From the NCBI RefSeq assembly GCF_020181595.1, contig NZ_CP084028.1:1391497-1455496 (forward strand): 64,000 bases of DNA, read 5' to 3'. Below the pieces are notes generated by a model. It was not told the DNA's origin, searched no databases, and saw nothing but the letters and a program-made list of their open reading frames with translations. Source of the DNA: [Mycobacterium] vasticus. Lineage in GTDB: Bacteria > Actinomycetota > Actinomycetes > Mycobacteriales > Mycobacteriaceae. Of this stretch, positions 46,710 through 54,412 are shown one piece after another (position 1 is the stretch's first letter; every line of letters starts with the position of its first letter). The position numbers and the translations under genes were made by a program.

Positions 46710-48341
46710 GTGAACGCGCCGGCATCATCGATCGAGACAACCGTTCCCTCGAACCTCGACGTCGTGGTCATCGGGGCCGGTTTCGCCGGGCTCTACGCAT
46801 TGCATCGGCTCCGCGGCAACGGCCTGCGGGTGCAGGTTTTCGAGTCGGCCGGCGACGTGGGCGGCACCTGGTACTGGAACCGTTACCCCGGTGCACGCTG
46901 TGACGTGGAAAGCGTGGACTACTCCTACTCGTTCGACGACGAACTGCAGCAGGACTGGACCTGGACCGAGAAGTACGCCACCCAGCCGGAGATCCTTTCC
47001 TACCTCCGCCATGTCGCCGAACGGTTCGATCTGCGCCGCGACATCAAGTTCAACACTCGGGTGACCGACATCGTCTTCGATGAGACGACCACCCGGTGGC
47101 AGGTGACCACCGCCTCCGGCGACGCCGTCACCGCGCGGTTCGTCGTCCTGGGCGTCGGTCCGCTGTCCAACGCGAACATCCCGGCCATCGAGGGCCTGGC
47201 GTCGTTCGCCGGGCCGGTCTACCACACCAGCAAGTGGCCGCATGAGGTCGTCGACTTCACCGAGCAGCGGGTCGGTGTGATCGGAACCGGATCGTCTGGC
47301 ATTCAAGCGATTCCGTGCATCGCTCAACAAGCCGCACAGCTGCACGTGTTCCAGCGCTCGCCGAACTACAGTGTGCCGGCCGGCAATGTCCCGCTCGATG
47401 ACAAGACCGTCCGGGAACACAAGGCGACCTATGCCGAACGACGCAGGCTGTCGATGCTCAGCGGCGGCGGTTCCCCGCATCGGCCGCACCCCAAGTCGGC
47501 GCTGGAGGTCTCCGACGAGGAACGGCGGGCGGCTTACGAGAAGCGTTGGCAGCTGGGCGGCGTGCTGTTCGCCAAGACATTCTCGGACCAGTCGGTGACC
47601 GTGGAGGCCAACAACACGGCCCGGGAGTTCTGGGAGGACAAGATCCGCGCCGTGGTCGACGACCCGGACATCGCCGACCTGCTGATCCCCAAGGATCACC
47701 CGATCGGCACCAAACGGATCTGCACCGACGACCACTATTTCCAGACGTTCAACCGGCCCAACGTGGACCTGGTCAACCTGCGCGCCACACCCATCGAGCG
47801 GATCGACGCCGGCGGCATACACACCTCCGACGACTACTACGAGTTGGACGCATTGGTGCTGGCCACCGGGTTCGACGCGATGACCGGATCGGTGGACAAG
47901 CTCAACATCGTCGGCCGCGGCGGGCAGACGCTCAACGCAGCCTGGGCCGAGGGCCCGGTCACCTATCTCGGCCTGGGTGTTCCCGGCTTCCCGAACCTGT
48001 TCAACATCGCCGGGGCGGGCAGCCCCTCGGTGCTGGCGAACATGGTGCTGCATGCCGAGCTGCATGTGGACTGGATCGCCGCGGCCATCGCGCATCTGGA
48101 CACCCACGGCACCGTCGGCATCGAAGCGTGCGCCGACGCGGCGGCGGACTGGGTCAAGGAGTGCTCCGACCGGGCCACCGGCACCCTTATGCTGCAGGCG
48201 AATTCGTGGTACTTGGGCGCGAACATTCCCGGTAAACCGCGGGTGTTCATGCCGTTCATCGGCGGATTCGGCGTCTACGGCCAGATCATCGCCGACGTCG
48301 CGGCCGCCGGCTACAAGGGATTCGACCTCATCGAGGCGTAA
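46710..48341 (+). CDS. Baeyer-Villiger monooxygenase (type I, FAD/NADPH)
   Basis: The 543-residue flavoprotein inserts oxygen next to a ketone, giving an ester or lactone. It has the FAD motif VVVIGAGFAGLYALHRL (about residues 17-33), GGTWYWNRYPGARCD, the BVMO fingerprint FAGPVYHTSKWP (FxGxxxHTxxWP, about 165-176), the NADPH motif VGVIGTGSSGIQAIP and ATGFDAMTGS. The specific substrate is unknown; cyclic ketones and steroids are typical. It starts with GTG. Its stop shares a base with a tiny downstream frame, and it converges with the SDR gene. Confidence 0.93.
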   Translation: MNAPASSIETTVPSNLDVVVIGAGFAGLYALHRLRGNGLRVQVFESAGDVGGTWYWNRYPGARCDVESVDYSYSFDDELQQDWTWTEKYATQPEILSYLRHVAERFDLRRDIKFNTRVTDIVFDETTTRWQVTTASGDAVTARFVVLGVGPLSNANIPAIEGLASFAGPVYHTSKWPHEVVDFTEQRVGVIGTGSSGIQAIPCIAQQAAQLHVFQRSPNYSVPAGNVPLDDKTVREHKATYAERRRLSMLSGGGSPHRPHPKSALEVSDEERRAAYEKRWQLGGVLFAKTFSDQSVTVEANNTAREFWEDKIRAVVDDPDIADLLIPKDHPIGTKRICTDDHYFQTFNRPNVDLVNLRATPIERIDAGGIHTSDDYYELDALVLATGFDAMTGSVDKLNIVGRGGQTLNAAWAEGPVTYLGLGVPGFPNLFNIAGAGSPSVLANMVLHAELHVDWIAAAIAHLDTHGTVGIEACADAAADWVKECSDRATGTLMLQANSWYLGANIPGKPRVFMPFIGGFGVYGQIIADVAAAGYKGFDLIEA

Positions 48342-48406
48342 TGGACATCAGCACCCTCACCGCGTTGATCGATCGCGTGTCGCCCGTGATCATAGAACCG
48401 GCCTAG
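48341..48406 (+). pseudogene. 21-codon frame coupled to the BVMO gene, possible gene remnant
   Basis: The stop TAA of the BVMO gene overlaps an ATG by one base (TAATG), which opens a 21-codon frame reading MDISTLTALIDRVSPVIIEP plus A, ending at TAG 48406. Such overlaps usually couple two real genes. Because the frame is so short and overlaps the end of the convergent SDR gene, it may be the start of a lost hydrolase-like gene or may mean nothing. Confidence 0.3.
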
Positions 48407-49248
48407 GTCTTACTGAACGACCTCATCCGCAGGAGGTAGCCCAGCACACGTCGCGCCGGCACCGCACGCGGCCAGTCGTCGGCGCGGAAGTAGGCGTCGG
48501 TGCCGCCGTCCACGAAGATCACGCTGCCGCACAGGAACTCGGCGGCGTCGGACAGCATGAACAGCATCCAGTCAGCCAGTTGCCCGGGGTCACCGAAACC
48601 CCTGACCGGGACCGGAAAACTGCGGACCGCCTTCTCCTGTCCCGGGGTGGCGAGCTGGCGCTCCAGCAACGGCGTCATGATCGCCCCGGGAGCCAGGGCG
48701 TTGAGCCGGATACCCGCCCCCGCCCACTCCGGCGTGACGGCCTGGCGGCGCACCCAGCGTGACACCGCGATCTTGGATGCCGCATACGCGATCGACGGCG
48801 CACCCGGCCCGAACGCGCGCAGCCATCGCACCGCTTTCGCCGCGTTGCCGGCAAGCAGTGCCCGCACTGCGGCCCCTGGTACCGCCGGCACCGTGGTGGT
48901 CGAATTACTGGACACGACAACGACTTTGGCACTGCCGGTGGCCGCCAGCGCCGGACGCAACGCCTCCAACAGGTCGACCACCCCGAAGTAATTAACCTGC
49001 AGGATCAGCTGGGTCGCCCGCGGGGTCGGCCCGATACCGGCGGCCAGCACCGCCCCGTCCAGCCGGCCCCCACACGCCTCCAGCACCTGTTCGGCGGCAG
49101 CCGCCCGGCCCTCCGTCGTCGACAGGTCCGCGACCACCTCGGCCTCACGCAGGTCGACCCCGATCACGGTATGGCCGGCCGCCCGCAGCTTGTCGGCGGC
49201 CTGCTTACCCATGCCGGATGCCGCCCCGGTCACCGCATACACACCCAC
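48403..49248 (-). CDS. SDR family oxidoreductase (hydroxysteroid dehydrogenase-like)
   Basis: The 281-residue SDR has YAVTGAASGMGKQAADKL (cofactor motif, residues about 4-21), LDGAVLAAGIG, catalytic Ser in VVVSSNSTT, YAASK (about residue 162) and FVDGGTDAYF near the C-terminus. The short DGAVLAAGI form and long insertion are like bacterial 3-alpha-hydroxysteroid dehydrogenases, but the substrate is inferred. It lies 2 bases after the SDR gene at 49251, so the pair forms an operon. Its end overlaps the micro-frame after the BVMO gene. Confidence 0.86.
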   Translation of the reverse strand: MGVYAVTGAASGMGKQAADKLRAAGHTVIGVDLREAEVVADLSTTEGRAAAAEQVLEACGGRLDGAVLAAGIGPTPRATQLILQVNYFGVVDLLEALRPALAATGSAKVVVVSSNSTTTVPAVPGAAVRALLAGNAAKAVRWLRAFGPGAPSIAYAASKIAVSRWVRRQAVTPEWAGAGIRLNALAPGAIMTPLLERQLATPGQEKAVRSFPVPVRGFGDPGQLADWMLFMLSDAAEFLCGSVIFVDGGTDAYFRADDWPRAVPARRVLGYLLRMRSFSKT

Positions 49249-49250
49249 GG

Positions 49251-50066
49251 CTAGCCCCCGACCACGCCCCGAAGCCCGTCGGCCCCGAACGCCGGCTCCA
49301 GCATCGAGGTGAAGTCCGGGCCGCGGCGCAGCATCTGGCCGCCGTCGACGTTGATGATCTGGCCGTTGATGTAGGAGGCCGCGTCACTGAGCAGGAACAG
49401 CGCCAGGTTGGCGACGTCTTCGGCCTCACCGGGCCGCGGCAGCGGCGTGCAGCTGCGGTAGTCCTCACTGAGCTCGGGCGAGTCCAGGATCGGGGCGACC
49501 AGCTCGGTGCGGATCAGGCCGGGACGGATGCTGTTGACCCGCACCCAGGAGGCACCGAGTTCGTCGGCGGCCAGCTGGATCAGGTTGTCCAGTGCCGCCT
49601 TGGTCGGGCCGTAGGCGCCGAACCAGCGGTGGGTGTTGCCGGCCGCGATCGAGGAGATCCCGACGAACGAACCGCCACCACCGCGCACCAGCGCACGCCC
49701 GGCGTGTTTGATCAGGTACATCGTGCCGTTGACGTTGAGGTCGACGGTTTGCCGCCACAACTCCGAGTCGATCTGGGTGATCGGTCCGATGGTCAGCGAA
49801 CCGCCGGCGGCGTGCACCACCCCGTGCAGCCGGCCGTGCTCGGCGACCGCCGCCTCGACGGAGGCGATCACGCTGTCCTCGTCGGTGACGTCGGCCGCGA
49901 AGTAGCGGGCGCCGATCTCGGCGGCCACCTCCGCCAGTCGTTCGGCACCCCGCCCGAGGATCAGGACGTCGGCTCCCGCGGCCGCCAACGCGGCGGCCAC
50001 GGCCTTACCGATGCCGCTGCCACCACCGGTGACCAGGTAAGTGCGGTCTTGAAAGGAAAGCTGCAC
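49251..50066 (-). CDS. SDR family oxidoreductase, candidate KstR-regulon member
   Basis: The 271-residue classical SDR has YLVTGGGSGIGKAVAAAL (about residues 10-27), VVHAAGGS, catalytic Ser in VGISSIAAG, YGPTK and the C-terminal SYINGQIINVDGGQ. It resembles the Rv3548c/Rv3549c-type SDRs of cholesterol catabolism, which I recall only loosely. A perfect KstR-consensus palindrome lies 23 bases upstream of its start. It is followed by another SDR gene after 2 bases. Confidence 0.88.
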   Translation of the reverse strand: MQLSFQDRTYLVTGGGSGIGKAVAAALAAAGADVLILGRGAERLAEVAAEIGARYFAADVTDEDSVIASVEAAVAEHGRLHGVVHAAGGSLTIGPITQIDSELWRQTVDLNVNGTMYLIKHAGRALVRGGGGSFVGISSIAAGNTHRWFGAYGPTKAALDNLIQLAADELGASWVRVNSIRPGLIRTELVAPILDSPELSEDYRSCTPLPRPGEAEDVANLALFLLSDAASYINGQIINVDGGQMLRRGPDFTSMLEPAFGADGLRGVVGG

Positions 50067-50088
50067 GCCGAACCCCTCACGTCGAAAC

Positions 50089-50102
50089 TAGAACACGTTC
50101 TA
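50089..50102. promoter_or_regulatory. KstR-like operator (perfect palindrome)
   Basis: TAGAACACGTTCTA matches the known mycobacterial KstR consensus TnnAACnnGTTnnA at all eight fixed positions, and the arms TAGAAC/GTTCTA are perfectly symmetric. It lies 23-36 bases upstream of the SDR start at 50066, so it probably represses the two-SDR operon unless a sterol-CoA ligand is present. Confidence 0.75.
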
Positions 50103-50132
50103 CCTATAGAACCATGTTTGCGGCCACCTGGG

Positions 50133-51029
50133 TCAGGGTTGGTCGCGACGGGCCACGTCGGTGGCCTTGGCAGTACGCCAGTCCGGCACGTCCGGCGGCA
50201 ACGCGATGGGGAACCTGTTGTCGTTGTGCGCCGCCCAGTGCGCGTGGCCCAGCTGATGGATGTGGAATCCGTGCCGAAGCGCCTCGGAGAAACCCATGGC
50301 GTCGGCGGCGGCGTTCACCGAGTCCTTGATCAGCAGCGCGGCCATGGTCGGCAGTGCTGCGATACGGCGGGCGAACTCCAGCGTCTTTTCGGCCAGTTCG
50401 TCGGTGGCGAAGACTTTGGACACCATGCCCAGCCGGTAGGCCTCGTCGGCGTCGAGCGAATCCCCGGTCAGCAGCAGCTCCTTGGCCTTGCGGGGCCCGA
50501 ACTCCCAGGGATGCGCGTAGTACTCGACTCCCGGCATGCCCAGGCGGACCCCGACCACGTCGGAGAACCGGGCGTTGTCGGCGGCCACGATCAGATCGCA
50601 CGCCCAGATCAGCATCAGCCCGGCCGATATGGCGTTGCCCTGGACCTGCGCGATGGTGATCTTGCGCAGGTCGCGCCAACGGCAGGTGTTGGCGAAGTAG
50701 TGGTGCCATTCCTGCAGGTAGGTCTTCTCCACCACCGGCTCGCGGGTGCCGCCGTTGACGCCGAAGCTCGGGTGCTGGCCCGGGCCGGGCCGGCGCTCGG
50801 CCAACGCCTCCTCGGACCCCAGGTCGTGGCCGGCGGAGAAGTTCTTGCCGCGGGCGCCCAGGATCACCACCCGCACCGTGTCGTCGGCTTCGGCGCGGCG
50901 CAGCGCCTCGTCGAGCTGCACCAGCAGCGTGCGGTTCTGCGCGTTGTGGCTCTCCGGGCGGTTCAACCAGATCCGGGCGATGCGCCCGTCGTCGAGGGTT
51001 TCGTAGTCGACCAGGTCGTGTGCGGTCAT
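50133..51029 (-). CDS. Enoyl-CoA hydratase/isomerase family protein
   Basis: The 298-residue crotonase-fold protein starts ATG 51029 (MTAHDLVDYETLDDGRIARIWLNRPESHNAQN). It shows GKNFSAGHDLG for the acyl-CoA oxyanion hole, VQGNAISAGLML, and DNARFSDVVGVRLGMPGVE. The catalytic Glu/Asp positions are probably in the MPGVEYYAHP region. It likely hydrates or isomerises an enoyl-CoA in lipid or steroid side-chain breakdown. It precedes the SDR operon on the same strand with 66 bases between, in which the KstR-like site lies. Confidence 0.9.
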   Translation of the reverse strand: MTAHDLVDYETLDDGRIARIWLNRPESHNAQNRTLLVQLDEALRRAEADDTVRVVILGARGKNFSAGHDLGSEEALAERRPGPGQHPSFGVNGGTREPVVEKTYLQEWHHYFANTCRWRDLRKITIAQVQGNAISAGLMLIWACDLIVAADNARFSDVVGVRLGMPGVEYYAHPWEFGPRKAKELLLTGDSLDADEAYRLGMVSKVFATDELAEKTLEFARRIAALPTMAALLIKDSVNAAADAMGFSEALRHGFHIHQLGHAHWAAHNDNRFPIALPPDVPDWRTAKATDVARRDQP

Positions 51030-51074
51030 GCTGGACAGGCTACGGCGCGCTGGGCACTTCGCTAGAGTCTCCTT

Positions 51075-51248
51075 ATGGCTGCTAAAACCGAACACGCCGA
51101 TATCGAGGACGTGGAACCGCTGGCCGACAACACCGCCAGCCAGGCACGGCGCGTCGTGGCCGCCTACGCCGAGGACGCCGACGAGTGTCGGGTGTTCCTG
51201 GCCATGCTGGGGATCGGGCCGGCCACGCCCGACAAGCCCGGCGCGTAA
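51075..51248 (+). CDS. Small conserved protein upstream of otsA (Rv3489-like)
   Basis: A 57-codon frame runs from ATG 51075 to TAA 51248 and reads MAAKTEHADIEDVEPLADN, continuing to ...LGIGPATPDKPGA. It is acidic, has one cysteine, and has no membrane segment. The otsA start codon follows its stop with no gap, so the two are cotranscribed and probably translationally coupled. The same small gene precedes otsA in M. tuberculosis (Rv3489), which supports it being real. Function is unknown. Confidence 0.8.
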   Translation: MAAKTEHADIEDVEPLADNTASQARRVVAAYAEDADECRVFLAMLGIGPATPDKPGA

Positions 51249-52700
51249 ATGGCTGCGTCGGGTGTCCCGAGCGAGCCCGGGGACTCCGACTTCGTCGTGG
51301 TGGCCAACCGGCTGCCCATCGACATCGAGAAGCTGCCCGACGGCACAACCACCTGGAAGCGCAGCCCCGGCGGCCTGGTGACCGCTCTGGAGCCGCTGCT
51401 GCGCAAGCGGCGGGGCGCCTGGGTGGGCTGGCCGGGCAGCCCGGACTGCCCGGACGGGCCGATCGACGACGAAGATCTGCGGCTGCACCCGGTCGCCCTG
51501 AGCGCCACCGACATCGCGGAGTACTACGAGGGCTTCTCCAACGCGACGCTGTGGCCGTTGTACCACGACGTGATCGTTAAGCCGATCTATCACCGGAAGT
51601 GGTGGGACCGCTACGTCGACGTCAACCGCCGGTTCGCCGAGGCCGCTTCCCAGGCGGCCGCGCCCGGTGCCACGGTGTGGGTCCAGGACTACCAGTTGCA
51701 GCTGGTGCCCAAGATGCTGCGGAACCTGCGACCGGATGTGACCATCGGTTTCTTCCTGCACATTCCCTTCCCGCCGGTGGAGCTGTTCAGACAGCTGCCA
51801 TGGCGCCGGGAGATCGTCGACGGCCTGCTCGGTGCCGACCTGGTCGGCTTCCACCTGCCCGGAGGCGCCCAGAACTTCCTGTTCCTGGCCCGCAATCTAA
51901 CCGGCGCGGCCACCTCGCGGGGCTCGGTCGGGGTGCGCAGCCGGTTCGGCGAGGTGCGCCTCGATGACCGCACCGTGCGGGTGGGGGCCTTCCCCATCTC
52001 CATCGACTCCGGCGATCTCGACCGCAAGGCCCGCGAGCAGGGAATCCGAAAGCGCGCCAAGGAGATCCGGGCCGAACTGGGCCACCCGCGCAAGATCCTG
52101 CTCGGCGTGGACCGGCTGGACTACACCAAGGGGATCGATGTCCGGCTCAAGGCGTTCAACGAGCTGCTCGAAGAGGGCCGCGCCAAGCGGGACGACACCG
52201 TGCTGGTGCAGCTGGCCACGCCCAGCCGGGAGCGGGTGGAGAGCTACCAGATCCTGCGCGACGACATCGAACGCCAGGTGGGCCATATCAACGGCGAGTA
52301 CAGCGAGGTCGGCCACCCGGTCGTGCACTACCTGCATCGCCCGGTCCCCCGGGACGAGCTGATCGCCTTCTTCGTGGCCAGCGACGTCATGCTGGTCACC
52401 CCGCTGCGCGACGGGATGAACCTGGTCGCCAAAGAATACGTGGCCTGCCGCAGCGACCTGGGCGGTGCCTTGGTGTTGAGCGAATTCACCGGCGCCGCAG
52501 CGGAATTACGGCAGGCCTATCTGGTCAATCCGCATGACCTGGAGGGCGTCAAGGATGTCATCGAGGCGGCGATCAACCAGGCCCCTGATGAGGGACGCCG
52601 CCGGATGCGGTCGCTGCGCCGGCAGGTGCTGGCCCACGACGTCGATCGTTGGGCCCGGTCCTTCCTCGACGTGCTCGCCGACAGCGGCGACGGCGGCTAG
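51249..52700 (+). CDS. otsA: Trehalose-6-phosphate synthase
   Basis: OtsA makes trehalose 6-phosphate from a nucleotide-glucose and glucose 6-phosphate; trehalose is the base of mycobacterial cord factor and is an osmoprotectant. The 483-residue GT20 enzyme has VVANRLPI and the GGLVTAL stretch (donor loop), [40 protein letters not shown] and [11 protein letters not shown]. It is the usual length. Its stop is 1 base from the convergent end of the secreted protein gene. It corresponds to Rv3490. Confidence 0.96.
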   Translation: MAASGVPSEPGDSDFVVVANRLPIDIEKLPDGTTTWKRSPGGLVTALEPLLRKRRGAWVGWPGSPDCPDGPIDDEDLRLHPVALSATDIAEYYEGFSNATLWPLYHDVIVKPIYHRKWWDRYVDVNRRFAEAASQAAAPGATVWVQDYQLQLVPKMLRNLRPDVTIGFFLHIPFPPVELFRQLPWRREIVDGLLGADLVGFHLPGGAQNFLFLARNLTGAATSRGSVGVRSRFGEVRLDDRTVRVGAFPISIDSGDLDRKAREQGIRKRAKEIRAELGHPRKILLGVDRLDYTKGIDVRLKAFNELLEEGRAKRDDTVLVQLATPSRERVESYQILRDDIERQVGHINGEYSEVGHPVVHYLHRPVPRDELIAFFVASDVMLVTPLRDGMNLVAKEYVACRSDLGGALVLSEFTGAAAELRQAYLVNPHDLEGVKDVIEAAINQAPDEGRRRMRSLRRQVLAHDVDRWARSFLDVLADSGDGG

Positions 52701-52701
52701 C

Positions 52702-53244
52702 TCAGCTGCACAGGTGGATCGGGTTGTCCTGGCAGGTCAGCGGGTAACGGACCACCGGGTTGGGCAGCGGCGAGACGTACGTCAGCGTGAACGGGTGCTT
52801 GTCCAGCCCGGGCTGCCTGCCGCAGACGGCGGCGTTCGAGTGGGTGTAGGTGCCGTTGAGCGACGTGTCGAACTGATACAGCTCTTCGCTGGCGGCGGTA
52901 CTGCCGTCGGAGCATCGGGTGCCGGCCAGCAGCGGGGTGTGGTAGGTCCAGCGACCGTTGGCCAGCCGGTAGGAACCGGCCTGTCCGGGTGGGCCGTCGC
53001 TCTCCACCTGCAGTCGGCAGCCGACCGCCAGGTGCAACGGCACCCGGCCGTCCCCCACCGTCGGGACGCACAGCGGGTAGATCTTCCACCTCGCGGTGAT
53101 GCCGTTTCCGTTGTAGGTGTAGATGCCCTCCAGCGTGCCCTCGGGCAGCGCGTCGTCATCGTCGGCGCCGGCCTCGACTGCCAGCCCGACACTCGCCGCC
53201 ATCGCGAGGGCGAAGGCCGCCAGACCACGAACGAGTTCCCTCAT
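52702..53244 (-). CDS. Secreted protein of unknown function beside the mce4 operon
   Basis: The 180-residue protein starts MRELVRGLAAFALAMAASVG with a cleavable signal ending near EAGADDDD. The mature part contains about five cysteines (PLCVP, VGCRL, TRCSDG, VCGRQ, LTCQ) and a C-terminal Cys in IHLCS. They probably form disulphides in the cell envelope. No family is recognised; it occupies roughly the position of Rv3491. It lies 17 bases after the last Mce-associated gene on the same strand, and its stop meets otsA. Confidence 0.78.
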   Translation of the reverse strand: MRELVRGLAAFALAMAASVGLAVEAGADDDDALPEGTLEGIYTYNGNGITARWKIYPLCVPTVGDGRVPLHLAVGCRLQVESDGPPGQAGSYRLANGRWTYHTPLLAGTRCSDGSTAASEELYQFDTSLNGTYTHSNAAVCGRQPGLDKHPFTLTYVSPLPNPVVRYPLTCQDNPIHLCS

Positions 53245-53261
53245 GGCGCACATCCTCTCAG

Positions 53262-53750
53262 CTAGATCGGCGCGATATTGCTGATCAGCCACTGGCGGTC
53301 GACCTTGCGGAAGTCGACCCGCAGGCGGCTGCCCTCGTAGAACTTCTCCTTGGACTTGCCCGTCACGGTGCGGTTCACAAAGACCAGCACCGAACCGGTG
53401 GTCCGCTTGGCGTCCAGAGCACCGACACCGACGACGTCGACCTGGTTCACCAGCTGCTTCTCCCGGGCCTGCGGAATGATGTCGTTGACGGCGCGGGCTT
53501 CGAACTCACGGCGATAGTCCGGAGTGAACATCGGGTAGGTCTCGGTGAGGCTGCGTTCCACCGTCGTGTACTCGTAGCCGAGCACTTTGGGGATCTCATC
53601 GGCCGTCAGCTTCGCCAGCTCGACGCGGGTCAACTGTTCGCCATGCGACTCGACCCGGCTCCAGTACAGCGAGCCCGCCATGGCGCCCAGACCCACGAAC
53701 ACGCCGAGGATCACCACCAGGGCGGCCGGCACCGACCAGCGGCGGCTCAT
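53262..53750 (-). CDS. Mce-associated membrane protein (Rv3492c-like)
   Basis: The 162-residue protein has an N-terminal transmembrane helix (VPAALVVILGVFVGLGAMAGSLYW, about residues 7-30) and an extracytoplasmic NTF2-like domain with TETYPMFTPDYRREF and RLRVDFRKVDRQWLISNI. Mce-associated proteins of this type support Mce transporters. The ATG at 53750 overlaps the upstream stop by 4 bases (ATGA), so it is cotranscribed with the mce4 operon. Confidence 0.88.
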   Translation of the reverse strand: MSRRWSVPAALVVILGVFVGLGAMAGSLYWSRVESHGEQLTRVELAKLTADEIPKVLGYEYTTVERSLTETYPMFTPDYRREFEARAVNDIIPQAREKQLVNQVDVVGVGALDAKRTTGSVLVFVNRTVTGKSKEKFYEGSRLRVDFRKVDRQWLISNIAPI

Positions 53751-54412
53751 CGGCTGCCGTCCGGCCACTTGAGGTCGTAGGCGGTCATGTTGCCTGCGTC
53801 GTCCTCGTGCACGACGATCCGCAGTGCGTACGGCTGCGAGGGCTTGTTGACGCCGTCGGCATCGGTGGCGGTGGCCCGCATCGCCACCAGCACAGTGGCG
53901 TTGCCGGGCACCTCATCGACGTTCTCCAGGGCCGCGGCGTTCACGACGGCCTCCGAGCTGTGCTTGGTCTCCCGCAGCAGCGCCTTGAGGTTCTCGGCGT
54001 TGGCGGCCATGGTGTCGCGCAGCGGGCCGCTGGTGCCCGCGACGAACCGGTTCACCTGATCGTTGATGGTGTCCGGGGTGTAGGTGTACATGTTCAAAAC
54101 CGTCTGCACGGCGGTGTCGACGAACCGCTGGTCTCGAGTGTCCGACGCGACGGCGTGCCGGTGCTGGACCAGCAGCAGCGCAACCAGCGCGCCCAGCACG
54201 ATGCTCGCCGCCAGACCGGTGCCACCCGCCACCCGCGCAGCCTGCCGCGCATTGGGCAGACGCCGCGGCGGCGGACCGAGCGGGCGCAACTCCCGCGCGG
54301 TGGCCCGACTGGGCACGCTCACCCGCACGGCGGTCACCTCTGCGGCATCACCCGCCGGGCCGACATCCCGCGATGCGCGGCGACGAACCTTGGCATCCTC
54401 CGGACCGGTCAC
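53747..54412 (-). CDS. Mce-associated membrane protein (Rv3493c-like)
   Basis: The 221-residue protein has a basic, proline-rich cytosolic N-terminus (about 1-60), one transmembrane helix (GLAASIVLGALVALLLVQ, about 65-82) and an external NTF2-like domain with FVDTAVQTVLNMYTYTPDTI and LRIVVHEDDAGN. It overlaps mce4F by 4 bases upstream and the next Mce-associated gene by 4 bases downstream. It is probably part of the Mce4 machinery. Confidence 0.88.
   Translation of the reverse strand: MTGPEDAKVRRRASRDVGPAGDAAEVTAVRVSVPSRATARELRPLGPPPRRLPNARQAARVAGGTGLAASIVLGALVALLLVQHRHAVASDTRDQRFVDTAVQTVLNMYTYTPDTINDQVNRFVAGTSGPLRDTMAANAENLKALLRETKHSSEAVVNAAALENVDEVPGNATVLVAMRATATDADGVNKPSQPYALRIVVHEDDAGNMTAYDLKWPDGSR

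Noticed and set aside
50104..50118. Second KstR-like half-site TAGAACCATGTTTG beside the site at 50089
   Set aside because: The AAC and GTT halves are separated by 3 bases rather than 2, so it does not fit the consensus.
45626..51074. Integrated element using tRNA-Thr as an attachment site
   Set aside because: I found no integrase gene and no second copy of the tRNA 3' end in the window.
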